Notes under the pieces: generated by a model | Seen by the model: the letters and a program-made list of their open reading frames with translations, nothing else | Databases searched by the model: none | Told to the model about the DNA's origin: nothing | Position numbers and translations under genes: made by a program | NCBI RefSeq assembly: GCF_014650775.1 | Contig: NZ_BMVP01000003.1 | Location: forward strand, 589,555-653,554 | Direction: 5' to 3' | DNA: 64,000 nucleotides | Origin: Streptomyces cirratus | Lineage (GTDB): Bacteria > Actinomycetota > Actinomycetes > Streptomycetales > Streptomycetaceae | Shown: positions 1 through 8,642 of the stretch, in pieces | How the letters are laid out: every line of letters starts with the position of its first letter | Numbering within the stretch: the first letter of the stretch is position 1

Positions 1-2
1 GG

Positions 3-290
3 CTGCCCGTGGTGCGCGAGTCTGCGGCCATGGAGACCTGCGGACGCGGCCTCGCGCTCGTCGCGGCGATCAGCGAGGCCTGGGGTGCCCGGCACCAGCA
101 GGACCGGCCCGGCAAGGTGGTGTGGTTCTCCCTGCGGGCCGCCCCCGCCTCGACGGCGCCGGCCCGTACCGTGCGGATCTCTTCCAAGGCCGTACGAGAA
201 CCCGCCCCGGCGGCGCTCTTCGCCGTGGAACCCGCGGCCGTCGTCACAGCCGTGCCGGTATCGGCCCGGGCCGGCACCAGGCCCGGCTAG
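3..290 (+). CDS. ATP-binding (anti-sigma/HATPase-like) protein, C-terminal part
   Basis: The gene enters from outside the window, so only the last 95 codons are seen. The first part contains C-G-R-G-L-A-L-V followed by A-A-I-S-E-A-W-G, which matches the G-rich ATP-lid end of the RsbW/SpoIIAB-type HATPase domains that are abundant in Streptomyces. About 55 residues of Pro/Ala-rich sequence without recognisable fold follow. Such proteins usually bind ATP and act as anti-sigma factors or partners of SpoIIE-type phosphatases. The N-terminal N-box is outside the window, so catalytic competence cannot be judged. Confidence 0.6.
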   Translation: MPVVRESAAMETCGRGLALVAAISEAWGARHQQDRPGKVVWFSLRAAPASTAPARTVRISSKAVREPAPAALFAVEPAAVVTAVPVSARAGTRPG

Positions 291-345
291 CCCCGGCCTG
301 CCGTACCCCACCGGGACCTCCACACGGCCCACCGCCCCGGCCCCC

Positions 346-1644
346 TCAGGCGGCGGTGCCCAGCGCCCCCAGCGGGTCGTCCAGCACCGGCTGCCACGCC
401 AGCTCAGCCGCCCCGACCAGGCTGTTGTGGTCCAGGGTGCACGGCAGGATCGGCACCCCGCCGCTGCGCCCCCAAAGGCTGCGGTCCGCGACCACCGCGC
501 GCAGCCGCTCCGGGTCCGCGTGGAGCAGCTCCCGATGCAGGCCGCCCAGGATGATCCGGTCCGGGTTCAGGATGTTCACCAGGCCCGCCAGCCCCAGTCC
601 CAGCCGGTCGATGAGTTCCTCGGCGGCCGCACGTACGGCCGGATCCGCGAACTCGGCGTGCAGCAGGTCCCGCGCCTGCTGGAGCAGCGACACCTCGGGG
701 CCGGGCGTACGGCCCGCCGCCGTCAGGAAGGCCAGCGGATCCGCCTCCACGTCCAGGCAGCCCCGGCTCCCGCAGTGACAGGCCCGTCCCTCCGGGTTCA
801 CGGTGAGGTGGCCGACCTCCAGGGCCAGGCCGGCGCTGCCGGTGTGCAGCCGGCCGTCGAGGACCAGCGCCCCGCCCACCCCCCGGTGGCCGGTGGCCAC
901 GCACAGCAGGTGCTGCGCGCTGCGGCCCGCGCCGTGCCGGTGCTCCGCGAGCGCGGCGAGGTTGACGTCGTTGCCGGTGAGGGCGGGGCCGTCGATACCG
1001 GCCGCTTTCACCCGTTCGGCGAAGATGGCCCGGACCGGGGAACCGGCCGGCCAGGCCAGGTGCAGGGGGTTCAGTGCGGTGCCCTCCGGCTCCGCGACCG
1101 CCGAGGGAACGGCGAGGCCCGCGCCGATGCAGCGCCGCCCGGACTCCGCCAGCAGCGCGGCCCCCGCGTCGACGACGGCTCCGAGGACCTGCGCCGGGTC
1201 GGCGGAGACGGTGACCTTGCCGGGGGCCGTGGCCACGATCCGGCCGCCGAGGCCGACCAGGGCGGCCCGGAAGCCGTCCGGGTGAACTTGGGCGGCCAGC
1301 GCGACGGGGCCGTTCTCCTCCACGGCGAGCCGGTGCGAGGGCCGGCCCTGGGTGCCGCCGGCGCCACCGGGGCGGGAGTCGACGCGGATCAGGCCGAGCG
1401 CCTCCAGTTCGGCGGCCACGGCTCCGGCGGTGGCGCGGGTGACGCCCAGCTCGGCGGTCAGTACCGCCCGGGTCGGGGCCCGGCCGGTGTGCACGAGTTC
1501 CAGGGCGGGGCCCAGCGCTCCACGGCCCCTCTCCAGTCTGGTCCTCGTAGCCGCCGCTGCCCGGTCGGCGGCGGAGGCCGCCGTTGGGACCGTGGACACC
1601 GTGGACGCGTTCCCCACCCGCCGCGGGGCCCCGTTGCCGTTCAT
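346..1644 (-). CDS. ROK-family transcriptional regulator
   Basis: This 432-residue protein has an N-terminal winged helix-turn-helix at about residues 40-95 (LTAELGVTRATAGAVAAELEALG) and a C-terminal ROK sugar-kinase-like domain. The ROK zinc signature is visible as G-H at about 278 and C-H-C-G-S-R-G-C at 289-296, and the G-N-D-V-N stretch near 225 carries the conserved Asp. This architecture is that of NagC/XylR-type repressors that sense sugars or sugar phosphates. About 30 low-complexity residues precede the DNA-binding domain. The ATG is preceded by a GAGGA element. No sugar gene is adjacent, so the ligand is unknown. It is convergent with the short partial gene to its left. Confidence 0.88.
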   Translation of the reverse strand: MNGNGAPRRVGNASTVSTVPTAASAADRAAAATRTRLERGRGALGPALELVHTGRAPTRAVLTAELGVTRATAGAVAAELEALGLIRVDSRPGGAGGTQGRPSHRLAVEENGPVALAAQVHPDGFRAALVGLGGRIVATAPGKVTVSADPAQVLGAVVDAGAALLAESGRRCIGAGLAVPSAVAEPEGTALNPLHLAWPAGSPVRAIFAERVKAAGIDGPALTGNDVNLAALAEHRHGAGRSAQHLLCVATGHRGVGGALVLDGRLHTGSAGLALEVGHLTVNPEGRACHCGSRGCLDVEADPLAFLTAAGRTPGPEVSLLQQARDLLHAEFADPAVRAAAEELIDRLGLGLAGLVNILNPDRIILGGLHRELLHADPERLRAVVADRSLWGRSGGVPILPCTLDHNSLVGAAELAWQPVLDDPLGALGTAA

Positions 1645-1684
1645 GACAGCGATCCTCGCACGTGCGCGAAGGGCCGGGCGCCGC

Positions 1685-2335
1685 TCACGGCAGGAGGCCG
1701 CCGACCCGCAGTGTGATGTTCAGCCGTCCCGTCAGGCCCAGCTCGGCCGGCGCGGTGCCGGACAGGACCTTCGGTACGCCGTGGTAGGCGAGGCGGCTCG
1801 GTCCGCCGAAGACGAACAGGTCGCCGCTGCGCAGTTCCACGTCCTGGTACGGGCGGCCGCGCGAGGCGGAGTTGCCGAAGCGGAACAGACAGGAGTCACC
1901 GAGGCTGAGGGAGACGACGGGCGCCGCCGACTTCTCGTCGGAGTCCCGGTGCATGCCCATGCGGGAGTCGCCGTCGTAGAAGTTGACGAGGGCGATGTCG
2001 TACGCCTCGTCCGGTGGCCGTCCGTAGGCGTCGGTGACGGCGGTCCGCCCGAGTTCGGCGAGCCAGGGGGGCATCGGCTTGACCGGCGCTCCGTCGCCGT
2101 CGACGGCGGTGCGGGCGTATCCGTACGGGTACCAGTGCAGCCCCAGGCACACCTGGCGGGCGGTCATCGTCCCGCCACCGGGGGTGTGCACGGTGCGCAG
2201 GCCCGCCGGCGGCCGGGCCCACTCGCGGCAGGCGGCGAGCAGCTCGCGCTGCCGGCCGCGGTCGAGCCAGTCGGGCAGGTGCACCGCGCCGGGGGCGATC
2301 TCGGTCCGCTCGCGCGGGAAGAGTTCCCCTTCCAT
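1685..2335 (-). CDS. AlkB-like 2-oxoglutarate/Fe(II) dioxygenase
   Basis: A 216-residue single-domain protein. The iron ligands are visible as H129-x-D131 (MHRDSDE) and H185 (AYHGV), and the 2-oxoglutarate-binding R-L-N-I-T-L-R motif is at 204-210, exactly the AlkB pattern. It probably reverses N-alkyl damage in DNA or RNA by oxidative demethylation. I chose the ATG at 2335 because the following residues (EGELFPRERTEIAPG) look like family N-termini. A GTG at 2365 also has a good GGAGG element, so a 226-residue form is possible. It is divergent from the mycothiol-type gene at 2374, leaving almost no room for separate promoters. Confidence 0.85.
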   Translation of the reverse strand: MEGELFPRERTEIAPGAVHLPDWLDRGRQRELLAACREWARPPAGLRTVHTPGGGTMTARQVCLGLHWYPYGYARTAVDGDGAPVKPMPPWLAELGRTAVTDAYGRPPDEAYDIALVNFYDGDSRMGMHRDSDEKSAAPVVSLSLGDSCLFRFGNSASRGRPYQDVELRSGDLFVFGGPSRLAYHGVPKVLSGTAPAELGLTGRLNITLRVGGLLP

Positions 2336-2373
2336 GCCCCCCATTGTCAGGGGTGGCTGGCACACTCCCCTCC

Positions 2374-3114
2374 ATGGAGATCATCGACTTTGTGCAGACG
2401 CTGGCCCGCGAGGGCGAACTGTTGGCGCAGGCGGCCGAACGGGCGGGTACGGACGCCCCGGTGCCGACCTGCCCCGAGTGGCGGGTCGCCGATCTGCTGC
2501 GGCACACCGGGGCGGTCCACCGCTGGGCGGCCGGATACGTCGGCGGCGCGGTGAAGGAGCCGGGCCCGTTCCCGCAGGCGCCGGACGCGGCGGGTCCGGA
2601 GCTGCTGGCCTGGTTCCGGGAAGGGCACGCGGCGCTGGTGCGGACGCTGCGCGAGGCTCCGGCGGATGTGGAGTGCTGGACGTTCCTGCCGACGGCGCCG
2701 TCACCCTTGGGGTTCTGGGCCCGCCGTCAGGCGCACGAGACGGCGGTGCACCGGTTCGACGCGCAGGCGGCGCTCGGAATCCCGTTCTCGGTGGTGGCAC
2801 CGGAGTTCGCCGAGGACGGGGTGGACGAGCTGCTGACCGGCTTCCACGCGCGCTCGCGCAGCGGGGTGCGCAGCGAGAAGCCCCAGGTCATACGGATACG
2901 GGCGACGGACACGGGTGCGGTGTGGACGGTGCACGTGTCGCAGGAGCCGCCGCGGACGGTGCGGGGCGGTACGGAGGTCCCGGCGGACCTCGATCTGGCG
3001 GGCGAGGCGGCCTGGCTGTACGCGGCCCTGTGGAACCGCCTCCCCCTGACCGGCCCCGACGACGCCGACCACCCGCTCGCGCAGCTGTGGAAGGAGACGT
3101 CCCCGATCACCTGA
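2374..3114 (+). CDS. Maleylpyruvate isomerase (MDMPI) family mycothiol-dependent protein
   Basis: This 246-residue protein shows the N-terminal DinB/MDMPI_N four-helix domain. It carries the typical C-P-E-W-R-V-A-D-L-L-R-H-T-G stretch near residue 30 and a conserved W-A-R-R-Q-A-H-E-T-A-V-H-R-F-D helix near 120, which contains metal-ligand-type His residues. A C-terminal MDMPI_C-like domain follows. Members use mycothiol as a thiol cofactor for isomerisation or S-transfer; the substrate here cannot be told. No convincing ribosome binding site precedes the ATG, so translation may be leaderless or the start may differ. Its stop overlaps the end of the convergent secreted-protein gene by 8 bp. 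Confidence 0.8.
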   Translation: MEIIDFVQTLAREGELLAQAAERAGTDAPVPTCPEWRVADLLRHTGAVHRWAAGYVGGAVKEPGPFPQAPDAAGPELLAWFREGHAALVRTLREAPADVECWTFLPTAPSPLGFWARRQAHETAVHRFDAQAALGIPFSVVAPEFAEDGVDELLTGFHARSRSGVRSEKPQVIRIRATDTGAVWTVHVSQEPPRTVRGGTEVPADLDLAGEAAWLYAALWNRLPLTGPDDADHPLAQLWKETSPIT

Positions 3115-4072
3115 GCCGTCCGCCCCGCCGAGGACGCCGCCGGCGCCGGCCGACGGTGGCGGCGAAGCCGGTCTGGCCGGAGTAGGGCCAAGCCGGTGGC
3201 GTGTTCCACGGATTGGGCATGACGGCGCCGGTGGCGTAGGCGTAGCCCGCGCCGCGGTCGAAGGCGGTGCGGAGCGTGGAGCGCATGGCGGAGGCGTCCG
3301 GGACGTCGTGGACGAGGTGCCAGAACGCCGTTCCGCTGGGATCGAGTTCGCTGCCGCCGCGGTAGCCGCCGGACTCGTTGAAGACGTTGCCGCCCAGCCA
3401 GCCGCCGGAGGTGTAGGCGGCGTAGGTGTCCTCGAAGGTGACGAAGACGTCGGCAGTGCGGTGGCCGGGTTCCAGGTAGCAGTCGGCGATGGCGGTGCCG
3501 GGGTTGTCCACGACGAGGTCCGGCACGGCCGGGTCGACGGCGCCCATGGCGTCTTCGACGTAGCGGCGCAGCTGCTCGTACAGGTCGCGGGTGGCGTTCG
3601 CGGGACCGCAGTCCCGGCCGGCGACGTCGAAGAAGATGCCGTCGACGTGGAGGCGGCCGTCGGGCGTCTTCACGTAGTTGTCGACGGAGGCCCTGACTGC
3701 GGCCACGTCGCGGTTGCCGTGGTCGGTGTGGACGTAGCCGAGCACCTTGGTCCGCTCGCCGGTCGCGGTGGTGCCGGCGCGCAGGGCGTCCGCGCGGGCC
3801 TGCCAGGGAGCGTTGAACGGGGCGTCGCCGTTGCCGGGGTTGAGGACGACCACCGAGACGGCCGGTCCGGCGTCGGCCAGGCGCGACAGCATCGGATCAT
3901 CCGCCCACACGTAGGCGGGGACCGCGATTTCCAGCCCCCGGACGCCGGGGACGCGGGGGCTGGGCCGGGCGACGGCAGCCGGGGCCGGTACGGGGCCGGC
4001 CGGAGCCGGTGCGGCCAGTAAGAGGACGGTCGCAACGGCGTACAGCGCCTTCACGACGCGGGCGCGGGCCAT
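3107..4072 (-). CDS. Secreted spherulation-specific family 4 (spherulin-4-like) protein
   Basis: A 321-residue exported protein. The ATG at 4072 has a GGAGGAAA site 6 nt upstream. It opens a clear signal peptide, MARARVVK followed by a hydrophobic ALYAVATVLLLAAP segment. The mature part begins G-L-E-I-A-V-P-A-Y and has V-V-V-L-N-P-G-N-G, L-G-Y-V-H-T-D-H-G and D-G-I-F-F-D, the TIM-barrel-like pattern of spherulin-4/GH-like proteins. These are thought to act on polysaccharide or alpha-1,4-galactosaminoglycan-like polymers, but the substrate here is unproved. It is convergent with the MDMPI gene. A longer open frame to 4156 exists but would put 28 odd residues before the signal peptide. Confidence 0.8.
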   Translation of the reverse strand: MARARVVKALYAVATVLLLAAPAPAGPVPAPAAVARPSPRVPGVRGLEIAVPAYVWADDPMLSRLADAGPAVSVVVLNPGNGDAPFNAPWQARADALRAGTTATGERTKVLGYVHTDHGNRDVAAVRASVDNYVKTPDGRLHVDGIFFDVAGRDCGPANATRDLYEQLRRYVEDAMGAVDPAVPDLVVDNPGTAIADCYLEPGHRTADVFVTFEDTYAAYTSGGWLGGNVFNESGGYRGGSELDPSGTAFWHLVHDVPDASAMRSTLRTAFDRGAGYAYATGAVMPNPWNTPPAWPYSGQTGFAATVGRRRRRPRRGGRLR

Positions 4073-4610
4073 GGCGTTTCCTCCGACGGCGGCAGGGGGG
4101 GCGACCCGAGGAACAGTAGACGCGCACCGGCGCTGAAAGGGCTGAACTCCACGCATTCATACGACGAACAGAAGAGCGACGAATCGTTTCCACCACCGGT
4201 CCACGAGCCGCCGCCGGACCCGCCGCACGCGAACCGAAGACCCGCCCGACAGGCCTCGACGCCATCGGCAACCACCCCCGGGCCGCCGGCCACCCCGTGT
4301 GCCGGGCGGCGGCAGACCCCTGCGTCGGCCCGGTAACCCCGGCCGACCGGCACCGACCCCAGCCGCCGTGCCCGAGGGCAATCCGGGGTGGCGGGGCGCG
4401 GGCAGGCCCGGCTCCGGCGTGCCGGGCGGGGTGGGCTTCCGCCAGGGGGCGTCCCCGGCAGCGAGGCGCGGTCTTCGACCGTGCGGGCGATCCGCGGCAC
4501 TCACACGGGCTGATGGCCCGCGCCGGGCCGCCGCCACCACATCCCGTCGTGATCTCGTGGGCCTTCGTCCGACTGGTGTCCCCCTCCGACCGGTCGATAA
4601 GGAGAGCCCC
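4073..4610. other. Intergenic region, 538 bp
   Basis: This gap separates two divergent genes for secreted proteins and must hold both promoters. I find no convincing protein-coding frame, RNA gene or strong inverted repeat in it. Several open frames cross it on both strands, but they lack ribosome binding sites and read as GC-biased noise. The purine-rich ribosome binding site of the rightward gene is at 4600-4604. Confidence 0.5.
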
Positions 4611-5693
4611 GTGCACCGAATGCCCCGCATGCCGCGTATTCCCGGTGTGAGAGCCGGTGTCGGCACCGCAGCCGTCGCCCTGACCCTGCTCGCGACCGTC
4701 CCCCACGCCGTCGCCGCACCTCCCCCGCTACCGGTGCCGGCGGCCGCGGCGGCCCCGGCGGTGTCCGAGCCGCACAGCGTGGCCCACTTCCTCCTCACCA
4801 AGGGCCAGACCCCGGAGAACATCGCGCTGGCGCCCGACGGCTCCGCCGACGTCACCTTCGCGTTCGCGCGCCAGGTCGCGCGCGTCGACGCACGCGGCCG
4901 CACCCGGATCCTCGCCACCCTGCCGAACGAGCCGCATCCCGCCACCCCCCTGGTCGGCGTCCCGGTGACGACCGGAATCGTCCGCACCCACGACGGGGTG
5001 CTCTACGTCGGCTACAACACCGGCACGGCCGCTCTCACCGGCATCTGGCGGATCACACCCGACGGATCGGTCAGCCGCTTCGTCGCCCTCCCGGCGAACA
5101 CGTTCACCAACGGCGTCGGCCTCGACGAACACCACGGGTTCCTCTACCTGGCCGACTCGGCCCTCGGCAAGGTGTGGCGGGTCTCCCTGCGCGACCGGGC
5201 CGTGCGGAGCTGGGCGACCGGTCGCCGGCTCAGCCCGGACAAGTTCATCGGCGCCAACGGCATCAAGCTGCGCAACGACGCGGTGTGGGTGTCGAACTAC
5301 GACCGCGGCACGCTCCTGCGGATCCCCATCCGCAGGGACGGTTCGGCGGGCACGGCCTCCGTCAGGGCGTCCGGGCTGGCCGGCATCGACGACTTCGCCT
5401 TCGCCGGACGCGACGGCGCGGTCCTCGCCGCGCTGAACCCCCGCAGCGAGCTGGCCCTGGTACGGCCCGACGGCACCCACACCATCGAGCTGGGGGCGCG
5501 GAACGGCCTGTCGAACCCGACCTCGGTGGCGGTCCGCGAGGGCCGGGTCTACGTGCCGAGCGCCGCCTACACGACCCAGCGCGACCCGAACCTCCTGGTC
5601 GGCCGCCTCTCCGGCCACGGCACCGACGGCCACGGCACCGACCGCCACGGCGCCGGCGACCACCGCATCCACGCGCTGCGCAACCCCCGCTGA
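4611..5693 (+). CDS. Secreted SMP-30/ScyD-like beta-propeller protein
   Basis: A 360-residue protein starting at a GTG 6 nt after AAGGAG. Residues 1-36 form a signal peptide ending A-V-A-A. The mature part has repeated propeller strands such as Y-V-G-Y-N-T-G-T, N-G-V-G-L-D-E-H-H-G and G-A-N-G-I-K-L, typical of SMP-30/gluconolactonase/NHL-like propellers. The family includes lactonases and metal-binding scaffold proteins; I cannot see which applies. The C-terminus carries repeats of G-H-G-T-D (DNA repeats of 15 bp near 5615-5655), giving a short His/Asp-rich tail before H-R-I-H. A hairpin terminator follows the stop. Confidence 0.7.
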   Translation: MHRMPRMPRIPGVRAGVGTAAVALTLLATVPHAVAAPPPLPVPAAAAAPAVSEPHSVAHFLLTKGQTPENIALAPDGSADVTFAFARQVARVDARGRTRILATLPNEPHPATPLVGVPVTTGIVRTHDGVLYVGYNTGTAALTGIWRITPDGSVSRFVALPANTFTNGVGLDEHHGFLYLADSALGKVWRVSLRDRAVRSWATGRRLSPDKFIGANGIKLRNDAVWVSNYDRGTLLRIPIRRDGSAGTASVRASGLAGIDDFAFAGRDGAVLAALNPRSELALVRPDGTHTIELGARNGLSNPTSVAVREGRVYVPSAAYTTQRDPNLLVGRLSGHGTDGHGTDRHGAGDHRIHALRNPR

Positions 5694-5701
5694 AGGCCGC
5701 G

Positions 5702-5734
5702 GTGCCGCCCACCCCGCGCGGGGCCGGGCGGCAC
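5702..5734. terminator. Bidirectional hairpin terminator
   Basis: The arms GTGCCGCCC (5702-5710) and GGGCGGCAC (5726-5734) pair over 9 bp, with an inner CCCCGCGCGGGG palindrome. The hairpin sits between the convergent ends of the beta-propeller gene and the flavoprotein gene and could serve both. Confidence 0.65.
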
Positions 5735-5742
5735 TCGCCGCC

Positions 5743-7023
5743 TCAGCCCTGTCGTCGGCGCGCCTGGCGCCCGTCCATGACGTGCAGGGCCTTTCGGGCG
5801 AGCGGGTAAGCGCGTACCAGCTCGGCCAGCGTCGTGGACCCCCGGGTGATCCGGGCGAAGGCCAGCCAGGCCGGGCGCAGGCCGGTGATCGCCGCGTGCA
5901 GCAGCCCGGGCTTCGCCTCGAACAGCGCCAGCATGCGCTTGCCGACGCCCATCTCCACACCCAGGCCCGCCTTGACGGCGAAGGCGTAGTTCAGCGCCTG
6001 ACGGCGGGCGTCCACCGCGTCCGGCGCCTCGGAGATCTTCACGGCCCACTCGCCCGCGAGCCGCCCCGAGCGCAGCGCGAAGGAGATTCCCTCGCGCGTC
6101 CACGGCTCCAGCAGCCCGGCCGCGTCTCCCGCCACCAGCACCCGGCCGCGCGAGAGCGGCGAATCGGGCTTCCGGCAGCGGGTGAGGTGCCCCGAGGAGA
6201 CGGCGGGCTCGAATCCGGCCAGCCCCAGGCGGGCGATGAAGTCGTCCAGGTAGCGCTTCGTGGCGGCGCCCTCGCCCTTGGCCGAGATGACGCCGACCGT
6301 GAGGGTGTCGCCCTTGGGGAAGACCCAGCCGTAACTACCGGGCAGGGGGCCCCAGTCGATGAGCACCCGCCCCTTCCAGTCCTCGGCGACGGTCTGCGGA
6401 ACCGGGATCTCCGCCTCCAGGCCGAGGTCGACCTGGTCCATCTCGACGCCGACATGGGCGCCGATCCGGCTCGCGCTGCCGTCCGCGCCGACCACGGCCC
6501 GGCCCAGCACCGTCTCGCCGTCCGCGAGGACCACGGCCACCGTGCGCCGGTCGGGCACCGCCGCCCCGTGCTGCTCGACGCGGCTCACGGCCGTTCCCGT
6601 ACGGACGGTCGCCCCGGCCTTCTCGGCCTCCGCGACCAGCGCCGCGTCGAACTCCGCCCGGTTGACCATCCCGAACAGCATGCCGCGCGAGCGCCGGGTC
6701 CGGGTCAGACGCCCGTTCATCGAGAAGGTGACCGCGTTGATCCGGTCCTTGAAGGGCAGGACGAAGCCCGGCGGCAGGGCGTCGCGCGAAGGGCCGATGA
6801 TGCCGCCGCCGCAGGTCTTGTACCGGGGCAGTTCGGCCTTCTCCAGCAGCAGGACGCGCCGCCCGGCGCTCGCCGCCGCATGGGCCGCCGAGGCCCCGGC
6901 CGGTCCGGCCCCGACCACGACCACGTCCCACACCTCGCCGGTCGCCCCGGCGCTCCCCTCGTCGGCCCGTCCGGCGGCGTTCTGCTCTGCGCTCGCGCCC
7001 TGTACGTCGTCGTCGCTGCTCAC
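5743..7023 (-). CDS. Geranylgeranyl reductase family FAD-dependent oxidoreductase
   Basis: A 426-residue flavoprotein. The FAD-binding G-A-G-P-A-G-A-S-A-A motif is near residue 33. The family-specific Y-K-T-C-G-G-G follows near 65, and G-D-A-A-G-L-L-E-P-W lies near 295. This is the class that hydrogenates isoprenoid double bonds (geranylgeranyl groups, menaquinone side chains); the exact isoprenoid cannot be read. I start it at the GTG at 7023, which follows AGGAG. The same frame stays open for another 630 codons upstream, but that part is antisense to the dipeptidase. The gene is divergent from the dipeptidase and probably membrane-associated. Confidence 0.85.
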   Translation of the reverse strand: MSSDDDVQGASAEQNAAGRADEGSAGATGEVWDVVVVGAGPAGASAAHAAASAGRRVLLLEKAELPRYKTCGGGIIGPSRDALPPGFVLPFKDRINAVTFSMNGRLTRTRRSRGMLFGMVNRAEFDAALVAEAEKAGATVRTGTAVSRVEQHGAAVPDRRTVAVVLADGETVLGRAVVGADGSASRIGAHVGVEMDQVDLGLEAEIPVPQTVAEDWKGRVLIDWGPLPGSYGWVFPKGDTLTVGVISAKGEGAATKRYLDDFIARLGLAGFEPAVSSGHLTRCRKPDSPLSRGRVLVAGDAAGLLEPWTREGISFALRSGRLAGEWAVKISEAPDAVDARRQALNYAFAVKAGLGVEMGVGKRMLALFEAKPGLLHAAITGLRPAWLAFARITRGSTTLAELVRAYPLARKALHVMDGRQARRRQG

Positions 7024-7203
7024 GATGTGCTGCTGCTCCTGATCAGGCTGTTCCTCGGATGCCGGGGAAATCCTACGGCGAGAGATCGTCTCGCCTCGCT
7101 GTGCGAGTATCGATGCTGTCTTTCGCCGTACCCGTCCTACGCGCACCACGCGGATGCGGGAGGCGTACACGTACACAACGTCGCACCCAAGAGGAGCGTG
7201 CCC

Positions 7204-8568
7204 ATGTCGCCGATTCCGGTCGCCGAGACCATCGCCTCGCTGATGCCCCGTGCCCGGCAGGAGCTGGCCGAGCTGGTGGCCTTCCGGTCGGTGGCGGATT
7301 TCGCGCAGTTCCCCAGGAGCGAGAGCGAGGCCGCCGCGAACTGGGTGGCGGACTCGCTCCGCGCCGAGGGCTTCCAGGACGTGGCGCTGCTCGACACCCC
7401 TGACGGCACGCAGTCGGTGTACGGGTACCTGCCCGGCCCCGAAGGCGCGCCGACCGTCCTGCTCTACGCCCACTACGACGTGCAGCCGCCGCTGGACGAG
7501 GCCGCCTGGATCTCCCCCGCCTTCGAGCTGACGGAGCGGGGCGGCCGCTGGTACGGGCGCGGCGCCGCCGACTGCAAGGGCGGCTTCATCATGCACCTGC
7601 TGGCTCTGCGGGCCCTCAAGGCCGACGGCGGGGTGCCGGTCGCAGTGAAGGTGATCGTGGAGGGCTCGGAGGAGCAGGGCACCGGGGGCCTCCAGCAGTA
7701 CGCCGAGGCGCACCCGGAGCTGCTGGCCGCCGACACCATCGTCATCGGCGACGCGGGCAACTTCCGGCTGGGCCTGCCGACGGTGACGGCCACGCTGCGA
7801 GGAATGACCCTCGTCAAGGTCAAGATCGACACCCTCGGCGGGAACCTGCACTCCGGGATGTTCGGCGGTGTCGCCCCCGACGCGCTGGCCGCACTGATCC
7901 GCCTCCTGGACTCGCTGCGGGCCGAGGACGGTTCGACGACGGTGGACGGGCTCGCCTCGGACGCGGTCTGGGAGGGGCTCCAGTACCCGGAGGCGGAGTT
8001 CCGGGCCGACGCGAAGGTCCTGGACGGCGTCGGCCTCATCGGACAGGGCACGATCGCGGACCGGCTGTGGGCCCGCCCGGCCGTCACCGTGCTCGGCATC
8101 GACTGCCCGCCGGTGGTCGGCGCGACGCCGTCGGTGCACGCGAGCGCAGGTGCGCTGATCAGCCTGCGGGTGCCGCCGGGCGTGGACACGGCGGAGGCCA
8201 TCAAGCTGCTGGAGGCCCACCTGGTGGCGCACACCCCGTGGCAGGCCCGGCTGGAGCTGGAGGTCGTGGGCCAGGGGCAGCCGTTCCAGGCCGACACGAG
8301 CAGCCCCGCGTACGCGTCGATGGCGGCGGCCATGGAGGTCGCGTACCCCGGCCAGGAGATGCAGGTCAGCGGCATGGGCGGGTCGATCCCACTGTGCAAC
8401 ACGCTGACGTCGCTGTACCCGGAGGCGGAGATGCTGCTGATCGGTCTGAGCGAGCCCGAGGCGCAGATCCACGCGGTGAACGAGAGCGTCTCTCCGGAGG
8501 AGCTGGAGCGCCTGGCGGTGGCGGAGGCCCTGTTCCTGGTCAACTACGCCCGGTCCAAGCGCGTTTGA
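7204..8568 (+). CDS. M20 family dipeptidase (zinc metallopeptidase)
   Basis: A 454-residue protein with the M20/ArgE/CPG2 fold. The first zinc ligand is H90 with D92 (YAHYDVQP). The bridging Asp is D123 (AADCKGG), the general base is in E-G-S-E-E-Q-G at 153-159, and the dimerisation lid lies in the middle third (GMTLVKVKIDTLGGNLHSG). It hydrolyses dipeptides or related amides in the cytoplasm. The ATG follows GAGGAGC. A 14-bp perfect hairpin lies 20 bp after the stop. There is no partner transporter. Confidence 0.9.
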   Translation: MSPIPVAETIASLMPRARQELAELVAFRSVADFAQFPRSESEAAANWVADSLRAEGFQDVALLDTPDGTQSVYGYLPGPEGAPTVLLYAHYDVQPPLDEAAWISPAFELTERGGRWYGRGAADCKGGFIMHLLALRALKADGGVPVAVKVIVEGSEEQGTGGLQQYAEAHPELLAADTIVIGDAGNFRLGLPTVTATLRGMTLVKVKIDTLGGNLHSGMFGGVAPDALAALIRLLDSLRAEDGSTTVDGLASDAVWEGLQYPEAEFRADAKVLDGVGLIGQGTIADRLWARPAVTVLGIDCPPVVGATPSVHASAGALISLRVPPGVDTAEAIKLLEAHLVAHTPWQARLELEVVGQGQPFQADTSSPAYASMAAAMEVAYPGQEMQVSGMGGSIPLCNTLTSLYPEAEMLLIGLSEPEAQIHAVNESVSPEELERLAVAEALFLVNYARSKRV

Positions 8569-8587
8569 GCTACGCCACGGGTGAACT

Positions 8588-8618
8588 CCGCTCCCGGTGA
8601 ACCTTTCACCGGGAGCGG
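8588..8618 (+). terminator. Strong hairpin terminator after the dipeptidase gene
   Basis: CCGCTCCCGGTGAA (8588-8601) and TTCACCGGGAGCGG (8605-8618) form a perfect 14-bp stem with a 3-nt loop. It lies between the dipeptidase stop and the start of the MBL-fold gene, so the MBL gene probably needs its own promoter overlapping this region. Confidence 0.75.
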
Positions 8619-8642
8619 CGGGTACCCGGTTACGTTCGACCC

